Positions 16,599 through 24,943 of a stretch of 64,000 nt of DNA are shown one piece after another. Location of the stretch: NCBI GenBank assembly GCA_023450615.1, contig JAEXGT010000094.1, positions 46,778 through 110,777 on the forward strand. The letters run 5' to 3'. Below the pieces are notes generated by a model that worked only from the letters and a program-made list of their open reading frames with translations, made no database searches and was not told the DNA's origin. The translations under genes and the position numbers were made by a program. Numbering within the stretch: the first letter of the stretch is position 1; every line of letters starts with the position of its first letter. This DNA is from Pseudomonadota bacterium. GTDB taxonomy: Bacteria > Pseudomonadota > Alphaproteobacteria > Rhizobiales > Beijerinckiaceae.

Positions 16599-17054
16599 TC
16601 AAGAGCTCCCGTCCAACTTGGACTTGTATCGTTTTCGCCATGCTCTCTCGACGATCTTCACTGCCGCGTCGAAGGAGCTGCAGCTATCCAAGTCGCCGAA
16701 GCTGTATGCTACAGCGCTCGCGCAGGCCAGCCTAATGGAGAATCCATCTCGCGAGACCATAGTCTCAACTACTCTCGCGAGACTATCTTCATCGCGCAAC
16801 TGCGCCCTCAGCTCAGGCCGGATTCCTTTATTCCACTTGCAATTATCGTCAATGAGGCGAAGCTCCCGAATAGCGGCTAGCGCCGCCTCGAACCTTTCGT
16901 CGGAAGTCAGCAGTTTGAGGAGCTCGAGCTCACGAACAAATGCCGGACCCGTCGTAGCATGCCGTGTTAATCCCGGTTGGTGAGGCAGTGGGCGAGTCCG
17001 CCGCCGCTCCCATGCTCGTCTATAGTATTCATAGGTTCTCGAGCGATCAGCCAT
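16599..17054 (-). CDS. Hypothetical protein next to the integrase
   Basis: A 151-residue Arg-rich protein (MADRSRTYEYYRRAWERRR), overlapping the 3' end of the integrase gene by 8 bp, so it is probably co-translated. The middle contains repeated hydrophobic/acidic helices (LELLKLLTSDERFEAALAAIRELRLI). I do not recognise a family. Its coupling to the integrase suggests an accessory mobility role, without direct evidence. Confidence 0.6.
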   Translation of the reverse strand: MADRSRTYEYYRRAWERRRTRPLPHQPGLTRHATTGPAFVRELELLKLLTSDERFEAALAAIRELRLIDDNCKWNKGIRPELRAQLRDEDSLARVVETMVSRDGFSIRLACASAVAYSFGDLDSCSSFDAAVKIVERAWRKRYKSKLDGSS

Positions 17055-18267
17055 CGTCGCCCCTGGTCAACATGATTACGTTCGATGGAGATTGGTGGGC
17101 AGTTAGCACTCGGCTGATTTCAGCATCTAAGGCTTCGAGAGCGCGCTTTTTCTGGGGAATGTAGTTGAACCGGTCATAGACTGCCCCGGTAACTGTCGCT
17201 TTTGTCGTACTTGCGTGGTTGAGGATCCTACCGATGAGCACTTGGTCTATATTAAGCCTTCCCATGAGGGTGGCTGCGGTTCTCCGCAGATCGTGAGGCG
17301 TCACCGTTTCAGCAAATGCCCCTTCTCTGAGTGCTTCCATACTTTTCGCCAGATTCTGAGCCGTCAGCTCCCGACCCCTAGGGGTGATGATCAAGGGGCC
17401 CGACTTACTGGTTCGGGCAAGTCGTGCAATAATGTCCAAGGCTTGTCCCACCAAAGGAACTGTATGCTCAGACTTGTTCTTGGTTCGGCTGGCTGGAAGG
17501 GTCCAGATACTGGCCTCGATATTGACCTCCTCCGCTCTGATCCCGGCGCACTCTCCCGGTCGCTGTCCAGTAAGGAGGATCAGCCGGAGGGTATCCCGAT
17601 ATGCCGGCGCAATCGCTCCTGTCGCCTGCCAGAAGATCCTTATTTCGTCGTCACTTAGCACCCGCTCTTTCGCAACCTCTTGTGTGCGCTTTCGCAGGCC
17701 CGCTACTGGGTTCACCAATACAAGACCTTCTGACAAGGCCCAGGAGAATACCGACGAGAGCGTGCTCTGCAGGCGGTTTGCCAGGACAGGAGCCCGATTC
17801 GCCACTTTATCAAGTAGGTTTGCGATTTCGGCACGCGTCACCTCGCCGGCAGGTCGGTCGCCGAGAGCCGGAACGGCGTCCCGCTTGAGAACAGCCTCGT
17901 AGTCCCGCCAGGACCGCAGCTTCGTCTTGGCGTAGCGATCGATAAACCGATCTACAAGACCAGTGACCGTGAGCGCATCACGACGGATCTTAGCCTCCAC
18001 AACCGGGTCGTTGCCATCTTGGATCTGCCGCCGCAGGACCAAAGCCTTCTCCCGCGCCTCTGCAAGAGACCAAGTCGGATAGTCACCTATTGTGTAACGG
18101 CGCAGTTTCTTGCTCCCGCGCGCCCGATAGACAAAGCTCCACGATTTTTTGCGTGGAGTGACCCTTAGGCATAGCCCCCTCACCTTTGCATCGAAGATCT
18201 CTAACCTTTGGTCGAGAGATGTGCGAAGTGAACGAACCTCAACGTCCGTGAGCAGTTTTGCAGGCAT
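17047..18267 (-). CDS. Tyrosine-type site-specific integrase (P4-like)
   Basis: From the ATG at 18267 (MPAKLLTDVEVRSLRTS) the protein has 406 residues; a TTG at 18297 would add ten. It has the P4-integrase N-terminal DUF4102-type arm-binding domain (RGLCLRVTPRKKSWSFVYRARG), the SAM-like core-binding domain, and the catalytic domain with the first Arg in LTGQRPGECAGI, HDLRRTAATLMGRL (HxxR) and the nucleophile region HASTTKATVTGAVYDRFNY. It is the outermost gene of the island, reads inward, and its upstream region contains the tandem TGGGTAAC repeats, so it may also regulate itself. Confidence 0.93.
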   Translation of the reverse strand: MPAKLLTDVEVRSLRTSLDQRLEIFDAKVRGLCLRVTPRKKSWSFVYRARGSKKLRRYTIGDYPTWSLAEAREKALVLRRQIQDGNDPVVEAKIRRDALTVTGLVDRFIDRYAKTKLRSWRDYEAVLKRDAVPALGDRPAGEVTRAEIANLLDKVANRAPVLANRLQSTLSSVFSWALSEGLVLVNPVAGLRKRTQEVAKERVLSDDEIRIFWQATGAIAPAYRDTLRLILLTGQRPGECAGIRAEEVNIEASIWTLPASRTKNKSEHTVPLVGQALDIIARLARTSKSGPLIITPRGRELTAQNLAKSMEALREGAFAETVTPHDLRRTAATLMGRLNIDQVLIGRILNHASTTKATVTGAVYDRFNYIPQKKRALEALDAEISRVLTAHQSPSNVIMLTRGDDG

Positions 18268-18303
18268 AGCATCCAGTGCATTCGTGAAGTCGGTCAAACT
18301 CTA

Positions 18304-18328
18304 TGGGTAACGCCTGGGTAACAAAATG
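18304..18328 (+). repeat. Right-end tandem TGGGTAAC repeats, possible integrase arm sites
   Basis: TGGGTAAC, four bases, GGGTAACAAA at an 11-bp period, immediately upstream of the integrase gene. It matches 7843-7867 at the other end in spacing and orientation. Confidence 0.6.
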
Positions 18329-18430
18329 TTGGCACTGAACGGAACAAACCGCAACCGTTTGAAATACCAAATAGTTGAAAATTAAAGACAATGAAACGTC
18401 ATGCTTGCTTCTGAAACTTTAATTCACTTG

Positions 18431-18446
18431 AGCCAAGATTAAGTAA
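18431..18446 (+). repeat. attR: right direct repeat
   Basis: AGCCAAGATTAAGTAA, identical to the 3' end of rpmG at 7759-7774. No rpmG coding sequence precedes it here, which is what integration at the 3' end of rpmG predicts. Confidence 0.9.
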
Positions 18447-18471
18447 GCTTCCTGCGCAAACCGCAGAATTC

Positions 18472-18500
18472 AAAAAACCGCCCTCACCGGGCGGTTTTTT
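18472..18500 (+). terminator. Displaced native rpmG terminator
   Basis: AAAAAACCGCCC, short loop, GGGCGGTTTTTT, 26 bp downstream of attR. In the uninterrupted chromosome this would lie about 26 bp after the rpmG stop. The rest of 18501-18755 contains no gene I can support. Confidence 0.85.
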
Positions 18501-18755
18501 ATTGGCTGAAGCGCCCGATCGAGAATCAGGATCGGTTCCTTAGCGCAAGGGAACGAAAGCGGTGGTTGCCGGTGGTGATAACGCACCACGGCTCTTGGCT
18601 CACTAAGCCAGCTGTCGTCGCTAAAATGGATTGTTTGAAGATTCGCACGGCTCCCGGATATCTCGACGGAAGAGCCAATGCCCCCCTTTACAGCTGGCGC
18701 TCTCTTTGGAGCGCATGAGGGCGAAACGTGCGGGATGCCCGCAAGATATGGAAAC

Positions 18756-18784
18756 AGCGGCGCGGTCGGTTTCGCCGCGCCGCT
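18756..18784 (-). terminator. Hairpin downstream of the HU gene
   Basis: AGCGGCGCGG, nine-base loop, CCGCGCCGCT: a perfect 10-bp stem just after the HU stop on the leftward strand. The T run after it is weak. Confidence 0.6.
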
Positions 18785-18793
18785 GCATAAGAC

Positions 18794-19279
18794 TTAGATC
18801 GATTCCTTGAGGTCCTTGGCGGCGCGGAAGGCGATCTTCTTCGAAGCCTTGATCTTCACGGGCTCGCCGGTCTGCGGGTTACGGCCCATGCGGGCAGCGC
18901 GCTTGCGGACCTGCAGGATGCCGAGGCCGGACAGGCGGATCTTGTCGCCCTTCTTCAGGCTCTTCGCGATGAGCTCGACCACCTGGGTGAGCATCTCGTT
19001 TGCCTGACGCTTCGGAAGCTCATGAGCCTCGGAAAGCACGTCGGCGATGTTGCGCAGCGTAAGGATGCCGTTCGTCGAAGCGGCGGCCTTCACGGGCTTC
19101 TTGACAGCCTTGGCTGCGGTCTTCGCAGACGTCTTGGAGGCTGCAGCCTTTGCAGGCTTCTTAGCCGCAGTCGTCTTGGCGACGACCTTCTTGGCAGCTG
19201 CCTTCTTGGCCGGAGCCTTGGTTGCCTTGGTAGCAGCGGCCTTGCGGGCCGGGGCTTTCTTGGTTGCAGTCTTTGCCAC
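18794..19279 (-). CDS. HU-family DNA-binding protein with a long Lys/Ala histone-like tail
   Basis: A 161-residue protein in two parts. Residues 1-68 are almost only Lys, Ala, Thr and Pro with repeated KAPAKKAA / KKPAKAA units, resembling the tail of eukaryotic histone H1. Residues 69-161 are a complete HU fold, with the DNA-binding arm region GRNPQTGEPVKIKASKKIAFRA. Standard HU is about 90 residues, so the tail is an added N-terminal domain that would bind DNA nonspecifically and compact the nucleoid. Tailed HU proteins are known in some alphaproteobacteria and actinobacteria (there usually C-terminal). Confidence 0.93.
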   Translation of the reverse strand: MAKTATKKAPARKAAATKATKAPAKKAAAKKVVAKTTAAKKPAKAAASKTSAKTAAKAVKKPVKAAASTNGILTLRNIADVLSEAHELPKRQANEMLTQVVELIAKSLKKGDKIRLSGLGILQVRKRAARMGRNPQTGEPVKIKASKKIAFRAAKDLKESI

Positions 19280-19456
19280 TGGAAACTCCTTTTCACGAGG
19301 CCATGCGCGTATTTAGCACTATCTGCATAGTGGTTGGGAACAAAGTTCCAAGTTGTCGGAGGGGCGTTTCCACAAGGCAAATGCTAAAACCCACATGAAT
19401 CGCCATGAAAAACGCTTTTGAGAGATCGCCGGCGCTCCTCCGGCATGAATAAGAAA

Positions 19457-19481
19457 CGGCACAAGATCAGTTCTTGTGCCG
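19457..19481 (-). terminator. Terminator of the denD-side transcript
   Basis: CGGCACAAGA, loop TCAGT, TCTTGTGCCG, perfect 10-bp stem directly after the leftward stop at 19482, followed on that strand by TTTCTT. Confidence 0.8.
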
Positions 19482-20462
19482 TCAATCGGCGATCTTTCCA
19501 CCGAGTTCGTCCTCGATATGGAGGCGGATGATCTCGTCGAAACTCGTCTCCGCGCGAAAGCCCAGGCTCTCGGCCCGGCTGGCCTCGAACCGGCGCGGCC
19601 AGCCCGCTACCATGCGCATGATATCGGGATCTGGCTCACGGCGGATTCGTGCGGCCACCTTCTCTCCCGCAATGCGCCGTAAGGCATCGATCTGCTCGGC
19701 AACCGTTACCGAGACGCTCGGCATGGTGAGGCTGCGGCGGGGGCCGATCTTCGCGCTGTCGATGGTTGCGGCATGCATGAGGAAACCCACCGCCGAGCGC
19801 GGAGAGGCATGTGCGTGTCGCACATCCTCCGGCACGGGCAGAACCGCCTCCTGCCCGCTCAGAGGCTCGCGGATGATACTGGAGAAGAAGCCGGATGCCG
19901 CCTTGTTGGGCTTGCCCGGGCGCACGCAGATCGTCGGCAGGCGAATGCCGATGCCGTCGAAGAAGCCGCGTCGCGTGTAATCGGCAAGCAGCAGTTCGCC
20001 GATGGCTTTCTGCGTGCCGTAGCTCGTGAGCGGCGTGAGGAAGAACTCGTCGCCGATGGCATCCGGGAACGGAGCCCCGAAGACAGCAATGGACGACGTG
20101 AAGACCACGCGCGGCTGGTACCCGTCGCCCACGTTTCGAATGGCATCGAAGAGAAAGCGGGTGCCGTCGAGATTGATCCGGTAGCCCTTCTCCAGATCGG
20201 CCTCCGCTTCGCCCGATACGATGGCGGCAAGATGAAAGATGATGTCCGGACGGCTTGCGATGAGCTTCTCCGCCTCACCGGGTTGAGAGAAGTCCGAGGA
20301 GAGCGTCGCGACTTCGAAAGAAGCCTGCGGCGCCTCGGCCTCAACCACATCATGCAGCACCATGCGGGTGATCGCCCGCCCGTTCAGCTGCGCCTCCTTA
20401 ACGAGCCGTTCGGTGAGCTTGCGGCCGACCATTCCGGCGGCTCCGAGAATGAGAATCTGCAT
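19482..20462 (-). CDS. denD: D-erythronate dehydrogenase-like NAD(P)-dependent oxidoreductase
   Basis: A 326-residue extended short-chain dehydrogenase/epimerase. It shows the Rossmann motif GAAGMVGRKL (7-16), HLAAIVSGEAE, the catalytic FTSSIAVFG serine region and the YGTQKAIGE YxxxK motif. The pattern TSSIAVFGAPFPDAIGDEFFLTPLTSYGTQKA is typical of DenD, which oxidises D-erythronate to a 2-keto acid in four-carbon acid-sugar catabolism. It lies downstream of a DctPQM transporter and opposite an enolase-superfamily enzyme, fitting a sugar-acid locus. No DUF1537 kinase or isomerase partner is in the window, so the exact substrate stays open. Confidence 0.8.
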   Translation of the reverse strand: MQILILGAAGMVGRKLTERLVKEAQLNGRAITRMVLHDVVEAEAPQASFEVATLSSDFSQPGEAEKLIASRPDIIFHLAAIVSGEAEADLEKGYRINLDGTRFLFDAIRNVGDGYQPRVVFTSSIAVFGAPFPDAIGDEFFLTPLTSYGTQKAIGELLLADYTRRGFFDGIGIRLPTICVRPGKPNKAASGFFSSIIREPLSGQEAVLPVPEDVRHAHASPRSAVGFLMHAATIDSAKIGPRRSLTMPSVSVTVAEQIDALRRIAGEKVAARIRREPDPDIMRMVAGWPRRFEASRAESLGFRAETSFDEIIRLHIEDELGGKIAD

Positions 20463-20562
20463 CAGGCGAAAATCTTTGCTGGATTATACTGCTTCAGGAA
20501 GAGCTTGCGCCGCCCGGTATAAGGACACCCAGGCGGCGCGCTTCGGTTCAGGGTGGGACGTG

Positions 20563-21570
20563 CTACTTCCGCATCTTGTCGAGTTCGGCCTGCATCATCT
20601 TCACCGTCTCGGGCCCGATGGTAGCGGCGTGCTTTTCCCAGACGGACTTCGCCTGCTCGCGCATGCGGTTCGCTTCCTGCTCGTTCAGCTCGTTGACCAC
20701 GACCCCCGATCCTTTGATCTTTTCGAGGGAGGCCTGGCCCAACTGGCGGGAAACCTTACGCTGCTCATCGCGGCCGGCGATGGCACAGTCGCGCACAGCC
20801 GCCTGCTCGTCCTTAGACAACTCATCCCAGAGCTTCTTGGAATAAAGAACAAGGAATGGCGTATAGGCGTGACGCGTGACCGAAAGATACTTCTGCACCT
20901 CGTAGAACTTCGACGTATCGATGGTCACGAAGGGGTTCTCCTGGCCGTCTATGGCCTTGGTTTCGAGAGCCGTGAACACCTCGCCGAAGGCCATCGGAAC
21001 CGCATTCGCGCCCATGTTCTTGAACGTGTCGAGGAATACGTTGTTCTGCATGACGCGGACCTTCAGGCCCTTGAAATCCTCCCACTTCTCCACCGGGCGG
21101 CGGGAATTGGTGAGATTGCGGAAGCCGTTCTCCCAATAGGCGACATTGACGAGCCCGACACCTTCCAGCTTCGCATTGATATGCTTGCCGAACTCGCCGT
21201 CGAGGATCCCGTCGGCCTCCTTCTCGTTGGCGAAGAGGAACGGCAGATCGAACACGCCGAGTTCCGGCAGGATGCCAATGAGCGGCGAACTGGACGTGAC
21301 GACCATTTCCTGCGTGCCGGAGCGAAGGGCCTGCGTCGCCTGAAGGTCGCCGCCCAGGGCGCCGCCCCAGAACCCCTGAACCTTCATCTTGCCGCCTGAT
21401 TTCTCGGTGAGGCAGGCCTTGAACGTATCGACCCCCTTCCCGTTCGGGTGATCCTCGTTCACGCCGTTGGATATGCGGATGTTGCGCTCGGTGAATTGCG
21501 CGGCTGCGGGCAATGTCGACAGAAGCGTGACGGCGACGCCTGCGGCAAGTGCATATTTCAAAGTCTTCAT
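20563..21570 (-). CDS. dctP: TRAP transporter solute-binding protein (DctP family)
   Basis: A 335-residue periplasmic protein with signal peptide LKYALAAGVAVTLLSTLPAAAQ. It has the DctP fold, including the conserved Arg region WEDFKGLKVRVMQNNVFLDTFKNMGANAVPM, where the Arg normally salt-bridges the substrate carboxylate, and AFGEVFTALETKAIDGQENP. It would capture an organic acid and hand it to DctQM. It lies 36 bp downstream of dctM on the same strand and 100 bp upstream of denD; one operon is likely. Confidence 0.92.
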   Translation of the reverse strand: MKTLKYALAAGVAVTLLSTLPAAAQFTERNIRISNGVNEDHPNGKGVDTFKACLTEKSGGKMKVQGFWGGALGGDLQATQALRSGTQEMVVTSSSPLIGILPELGVFDLPFLFANEKEADGILDGEFGKHINAKLEGVGLVNVAYWENGFRNLTNSRRPVEKWEDFKGLKVRVMQNNVFLDTFKNMGANAVPMAFGEVFTALETKAIDGQENPFVTIDTSKFYEVQKYLSVTRHAYTPFLVLYSKKLWDELSKDEQAAVRDCAIAGRDEQRKVSRQLGQASLEKIKGSGVVVNELNEQEANRMREQAKSVWEKHAATIGPETVKMMQAELDKMRK

Positions 21571-21606
21571 GGCTGCTTCCTCTCTGGTCTTTTCTTTCCC
21601 CTCTGC

Positions 21607-22890
21607 TCACCGCCCCCTGAGCCATGACAGAGGCACCATCACGAGCTCCGGGAAGACGATGAGCAGGACGAGCACGATGAGCTGCGCGATCAGGAAGGGA
21701 TTGACCCCCTTGATCACGGCTCCCATGGGCACTCGGGCGACGCCGCTCACCACGTTAAGCACGATGCCCACCGGCGGCGTGATCAGCCCGATTGCGTTGT
21801 TGATGATGAACAGGACGCCGAAATAAACCGGGTCGATGCCGGCCTGCTTCACGATAGGCATGAGGACCGGCGTCAGGATCAGCACCGTCGGCGAAAAGTC
21901 GAGCGCCGTGCCGACGATCACCACCAGGAACATCAGGGCGAACATGAGCAGGGTCTTGTTGCCCATGAGCGGCTCGATCAGGCTGCTGATCTCGGCGGGA
22001 ATATTCGCCTGGGTGATGAGCCATGCTGAAACGAGCGCCGCCGCCACGAGGAACATCACGACGGCGGTCGTCTTCGCGGCCGTCAGAAAGACGCCGTAGA
22101 GCATGGAGGGTTTCAGCTCGCGATAAACGAACATGCCGATGACGAGGGCATAGACAGCCGCGAGCACCGCTGCTTCCGTCGGCGTGACGATACCCCACTT
22201 GATGCCGCCCAGGATCATCACCGGCATCAGGAGAGCGAAGAAGCCGTCGACAAAAGCCCTTCCCCGTTCCCGCATGGTCGTTCGCGGCGTAGTCTTCAGC
22301 TTGTCCTTCCGGCTCACGATCCACCAGGCGACGACAAGCGCGACACCCATCATTATGCCCGGAGCAACCCCTGCCAGGAAAAGCTGGGAAATCGACACAT
22401 TGGCGGCCACGCCGAAAATGATGAAGCCGATGGAGGGCGGAATGACGGGCGCGATGATGCCGCCAGCCGCGATGAGGCCCGCGGACCGCGGGATGTTGTA
22501 CCCGGCGTTGCGCATCATCGGGATAAGGATCGCCGCGAGCGCCGCCGTATCGGCTGCGGCGGAGCCCGACAGGGCAGCGAGGATCAGCGCGGCGACAATG
22601 GCGACATAGCCGAGACCGCCATGAATGTGGCCCAGGCAGGCAAGTGCGAAATTGACGATGCGCTTGGACAATCCGCCGACATTCATCAGCTCGCCGGCGA
22701 GCAGGAAGAACGGCACAGCCAGAAGCTGAAAGTTGTCGGCGCCGATGATCAAATTCTGAGCCACGATCTGGCTGTCGAAATTGCCGAGCCAGAGCATGAG
22801 CGCGAGCGCGCAGACGATCAGCGCGAAGGCAATGGGCATGCCCAGCGCCATGGCCCCCAAAAGGGAGACGAGGAAAACGACGATCGTCAC
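21607..22890 (-). CDS. dctM: TRAP transporter large permease subunit
   Basis: A 427-residue protein with about 12 hydrophobic segments in the DctM arrangement, including ALSGSAAADTAALAAILIP, the family's conserved hairpin near residues 95-115, and PTVLILTPVLMPI. It is the sodium-coupled translocating subunit, working with DctQ and DctP. Its start overlaps the dctQ stop by 4 bp (ATGA). Confidence 0.93.
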   Translation of the reverse strand: MTIVVFLVSLLGAMALGMPIAFALIVCALALMLWLGNFDSQIVAQNLIIGADNFQLLAVPFFLLAGELMNVGGLSKRIVNFALACLGHIHGGLGYVAIVAALILAALSGSAAADTAALAAILIPMMRNAGYNIPRSAGLIAAGGIIAPVIPPSIGFIIFGVAANVSISQLFLAGVAPGIMMGVALVVAWWIVSRKDKLKTTPRTTMRERGRAFVDGFFALLMPVMILGGIKWGIVTPTEAAVLAAVYALVIGMFVYRELKPSMLYGVFLTAAKTTAVVMFLVAAALVSAWLITQANIPAEISSLIEPLMGNKTLLMFALMFLVVIVGTALDFSPTVLILTPVLMPIVKQAGIDPVYFGVLFIINNAIGLITPPVGIVLNVVSGVARVPMGAVIKGVNPFLIAQLIVLVLLIVFPELVMVPLSWLRGR

Positions 22891-23441
22891 TCGAGACGCT
22901 CCCTCAGTGCTTGGGCTTCATCGTCGCTATAGTCCCCGGCGAAGGCACGCAGCTCCTGCTCGCTGATGCGCCCCGTCAGCACCCTCAAGATCCTGTAAGC
23001 AGCCATCAGGCCCAGGCCGAGGCTCGTGAAATACCCGATGCCATAGATCCAAAGCATCGATATCTCGGTGATTGGGGCATAGTTCGTGGCGTTGATCTCG
23101 GACTGGAGCCAGGTTCCCCAAAAGAAGACTGCGCAGCAGATGATGACGAAAATGTCCGACAGGACCATGCAGATCTTGCGGCCCTTGTCGCCGAACCTGG
23201 AAACCAGGGTCTCGACGCCCAGATGCGCATTTTCGCGCCCAACCACCACGGCGCCGATGAAGGTCAGCCAGACGAAGAAGAAACGGGACAACTCCTCGGA
23301 AACGTCGATCCCGGTGTCGAAGAGGTAACGCAGCACGACGTTGCCGAAGACCATGGCAACCATGCCGGCTAGCAGAAAGACCATCAGCCCTTCCAAGCCC
23401 TTGAAGAAGAAGGCACCGATTCTGCTCACACGTCCTCCCAC
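22887..23441 (-). CDS. dctQ: TRAP transporter small permease subunit
   Basis: A 184-residue protein with four membrane helices and the conserved DctQ motif DVSEELSRFFFVWLTFIGAVVVGRENAHLGVE. The start is GTG at 23441, or a second GTG at 23429 after GGGAGG. It is the first gene of the leftward dctQ-dctM-dctP-denD run; the promoter lies in the 145-bp divergent gap shared with the enolase-superfamily gene. Confidence 0.9.
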   Translation of the reverse strand: MGGRVSRIGAFFFKGLEGLMVFLLAGMVAMVFGNVVLRYLFDTGIDVSEELSRFFFVWLTFIGAVVVGRENAHLGVETLVSRFGDKGRKICMVLSDIFVIICCAVFFWGTWLQSEINATNYAPITEISMLWIYGIGYFTSLGLGLMAAYRILRVLTGRISEQELRAFAGDYSDDEAQALRERLE

Positions 23442-23510
23442 CTTGGCTTATTGATTTTGTATTATTCTGTTCGCTTGAGGAGATTATTCAAGTCGCCTTA
23501 GACTTGGACG

Positions 23511-23532
23511 GGATCAGCTTATGGTATGATCC
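23511..23532. promoter_or_regulatory. Inverted repeat in the divergent dctQ/enolase promoter region
   Basis: GGATCA, ten bases (GCTTATGGTA), TGATCC: a perfect 6+6 inverted repeat between two divergent transcripts of one catabolic locus. It is a candidate operator; the regulator gene is not in the window. Confidence 0.4.
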
Positions 23533-23586
23533 GCGAATACAGCATCAATGTTACATTTTACTGCCCTTTGCATGTGAGAACTTCTC

Positions 23587-24786
23587 ATGAAGATCACCCG
23601 CGTCGAAACGATCCGCCTTCAGGAGTTCGCGAACATCGTCTGGGTGCGGCTGCATACGGATGAGGGGCTCATCGGGCTCGGCGAAACCTTCATGGGCGCA
23701 GCCGCTGTCGAAGCCTATCTGCATGAAACGGTTGCGCCGAAGCTGATCGGCCGCGATCCGCTCCAGATCGAAGCGATCAACCGCGATCTGCAGAACTACC
23801 TCGGATGGCGTTCGGCAGGCGTGGAGACCCGCGGCAATTCCGCCATCGACATCGCCCTTTGGGATATCTTCGGCAAGGCGCATGGCAAACCCGTTTGCGA
23901 CATGCTGGGCGGGCGCTCGCGCGACAGCATCCGGGTTTACAACACCTGTGCAGGCTATCGCTATATTCGCGACAGCCGCGCGCAGAAGGTGGCGAATTGG
24001 GGCGTCGGCAAGATCGAGGGCGATTACGAGGATCTCGAAGCCTTCCTGAACCATGCGGACGATCTGGCCCACTCGCTTCTGGAGCAAGGCATCACGGGCA
24101 TGAAGATCTGGCCCTTCGATGTCGCCGCCGAGCGCACCCATGGCTACGACATCTCGGCGGATGAGCTGCGCAGCGCGCTCGAGCCCTTCGCCAAGATCCG
24201 CAAGGCTGTCGGCGACAGGATGGATATCATGGTGGAATTCCATTCCCTGTGGAGCCTGCCGATGGCCAAGAAGCTCGCAGGAGCCTTGGCGGAATTCGAC
24301 ACCTACTGGCACGAGGATCCCTTCCGCCTCGACAATATCGGAGACCTGAAGGAATACGCCCAGCACTCGAAGGCATGGGTCTGCGCTTCAGAGACCTTGT
24401 CCTATACGCACGCCTTCCGCGAGTATCTCGAAACCGGCGTCGCGGGCGTCGTCATGCTCGATCTGTCCTGGTGCGGCGGCATCACCGAAGCGCGCAAGAT
24501 CGCGGCACTGGCCGAGGCGTGGCATGTACCTGTTGCTCCGCACGATTGCACGGGGCCCGTGGTCTATGCAGCCTCCTGCCATTTCTCGCTGCATGCCCGC
24601 AACGCCCTGATCCAGGAAAGCGTCCGCGCCTTCTATACCGGCTGGTACAAGGAGCTGGTGACCGACCTGCCGGTCGTCGCGAACGGAGAAGTCACGGTGA
24701 ACATGAAGCCCGGCCTTGGGCTGGAGCTGCTGCCCGACCTGTGGCGGCGACCGGACGCCATCCTGCGCACGACCGATGCCGCCTGA
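23587..24786 (+). CDS. Mandelate racemase/muconate lactonizing (enolase superfamily) sugar-acid enzyme
   Basis: A 399-residue enolase-superfamily enzyme: N-terminal capping domain (about 1-120) and a TIM barrel. Metal ligands are at Glu217 (MVEFH), Glu243 (HEDP) and Glu269 (ASET), each 26 residues apart, as expected at successive strand ends. Candidate acid/base residues are Lys173 (GMKIWP) and His319 (APHDCTGP). This fits an acid-sugar dehydratase or racemase rather than enolase itself. It is transcribed away from the TRAP/denD genes, sharing the intergenic region, so it probably feeds the same pathway. The substrate is not readable from sequence. Confidence 0.88.
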   Translation: MKITRVETIRLQEFANIVWVRLHTDEGLIGLGETFMGAAAVEAYLHETVAPKLIGRDPLQIEAINRDLQNYLGWRSAGVETRGNSAIDIALWDIFGKAHGKPVCDMLGGRSRDSIRVYNTCAGYRYIRDSRAQKVANWGVGKIEGDYEDLEAFLNHADDLAHSLLEQGITGMKIWPFDVAAERTHGYDISADELRSALEPFAKIRKAVGDRMDIMVEFHSLWSLPMAKKLAGALAEFDTYWHEDPFRLDNIGDLKEYAQHSKAWVCASETLSYTHAFREYLETGVAGVVMLDLSWCGGITEARKIAALAEAWHVPVAPHDCTGPVVYAASCHFSLHARNALIQESVRAFYTGWYKELVTDLPVVANGEVTVNMKPGLGLELLPDLWRRPDAILRTTDAA

Positions 24787-24943
24787 TGGGGACATGCCAT
24801 TTCATCTGCCCAGAGCAATGTCCATTGGCACTGCCCTCCCGTATTTGGTTCGTGTCGGGCTTGAACGTGCTTTGATGGCCGGGAGGATAGGCGGTCACCC
24901 TCTCAGCCATTCTCAATCTAGGACGCTGGCGTGATGCTTTGAT

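Larger units (their letters stand above)
7759..18446. mobile_element. Integrated genomic island carrying a variant Dnd phosphorothioation operon
   Basis: The island is bounded by a perfect 16-bp direct repeat (AGCCAAGATTAAGTAA at 7759-7774 and 18431-18446). The left copy is the end of rpmG; the right copy is followed by a strong terminator that fits the original rpmG 3' flank. A tyrosine integrase is the outermost gene at the right end and reads inward, the usual layout for site-specific islands. Contents: phosphorothioation operon rightward (8428-15506), mobility genes leftward (15720-18267). Codon use and base composition are visibly more A/T-rich than in the flanks. No conjugation genes are present, so it would be an integrative element needing outside help to move. 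Confidence 0.9.
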
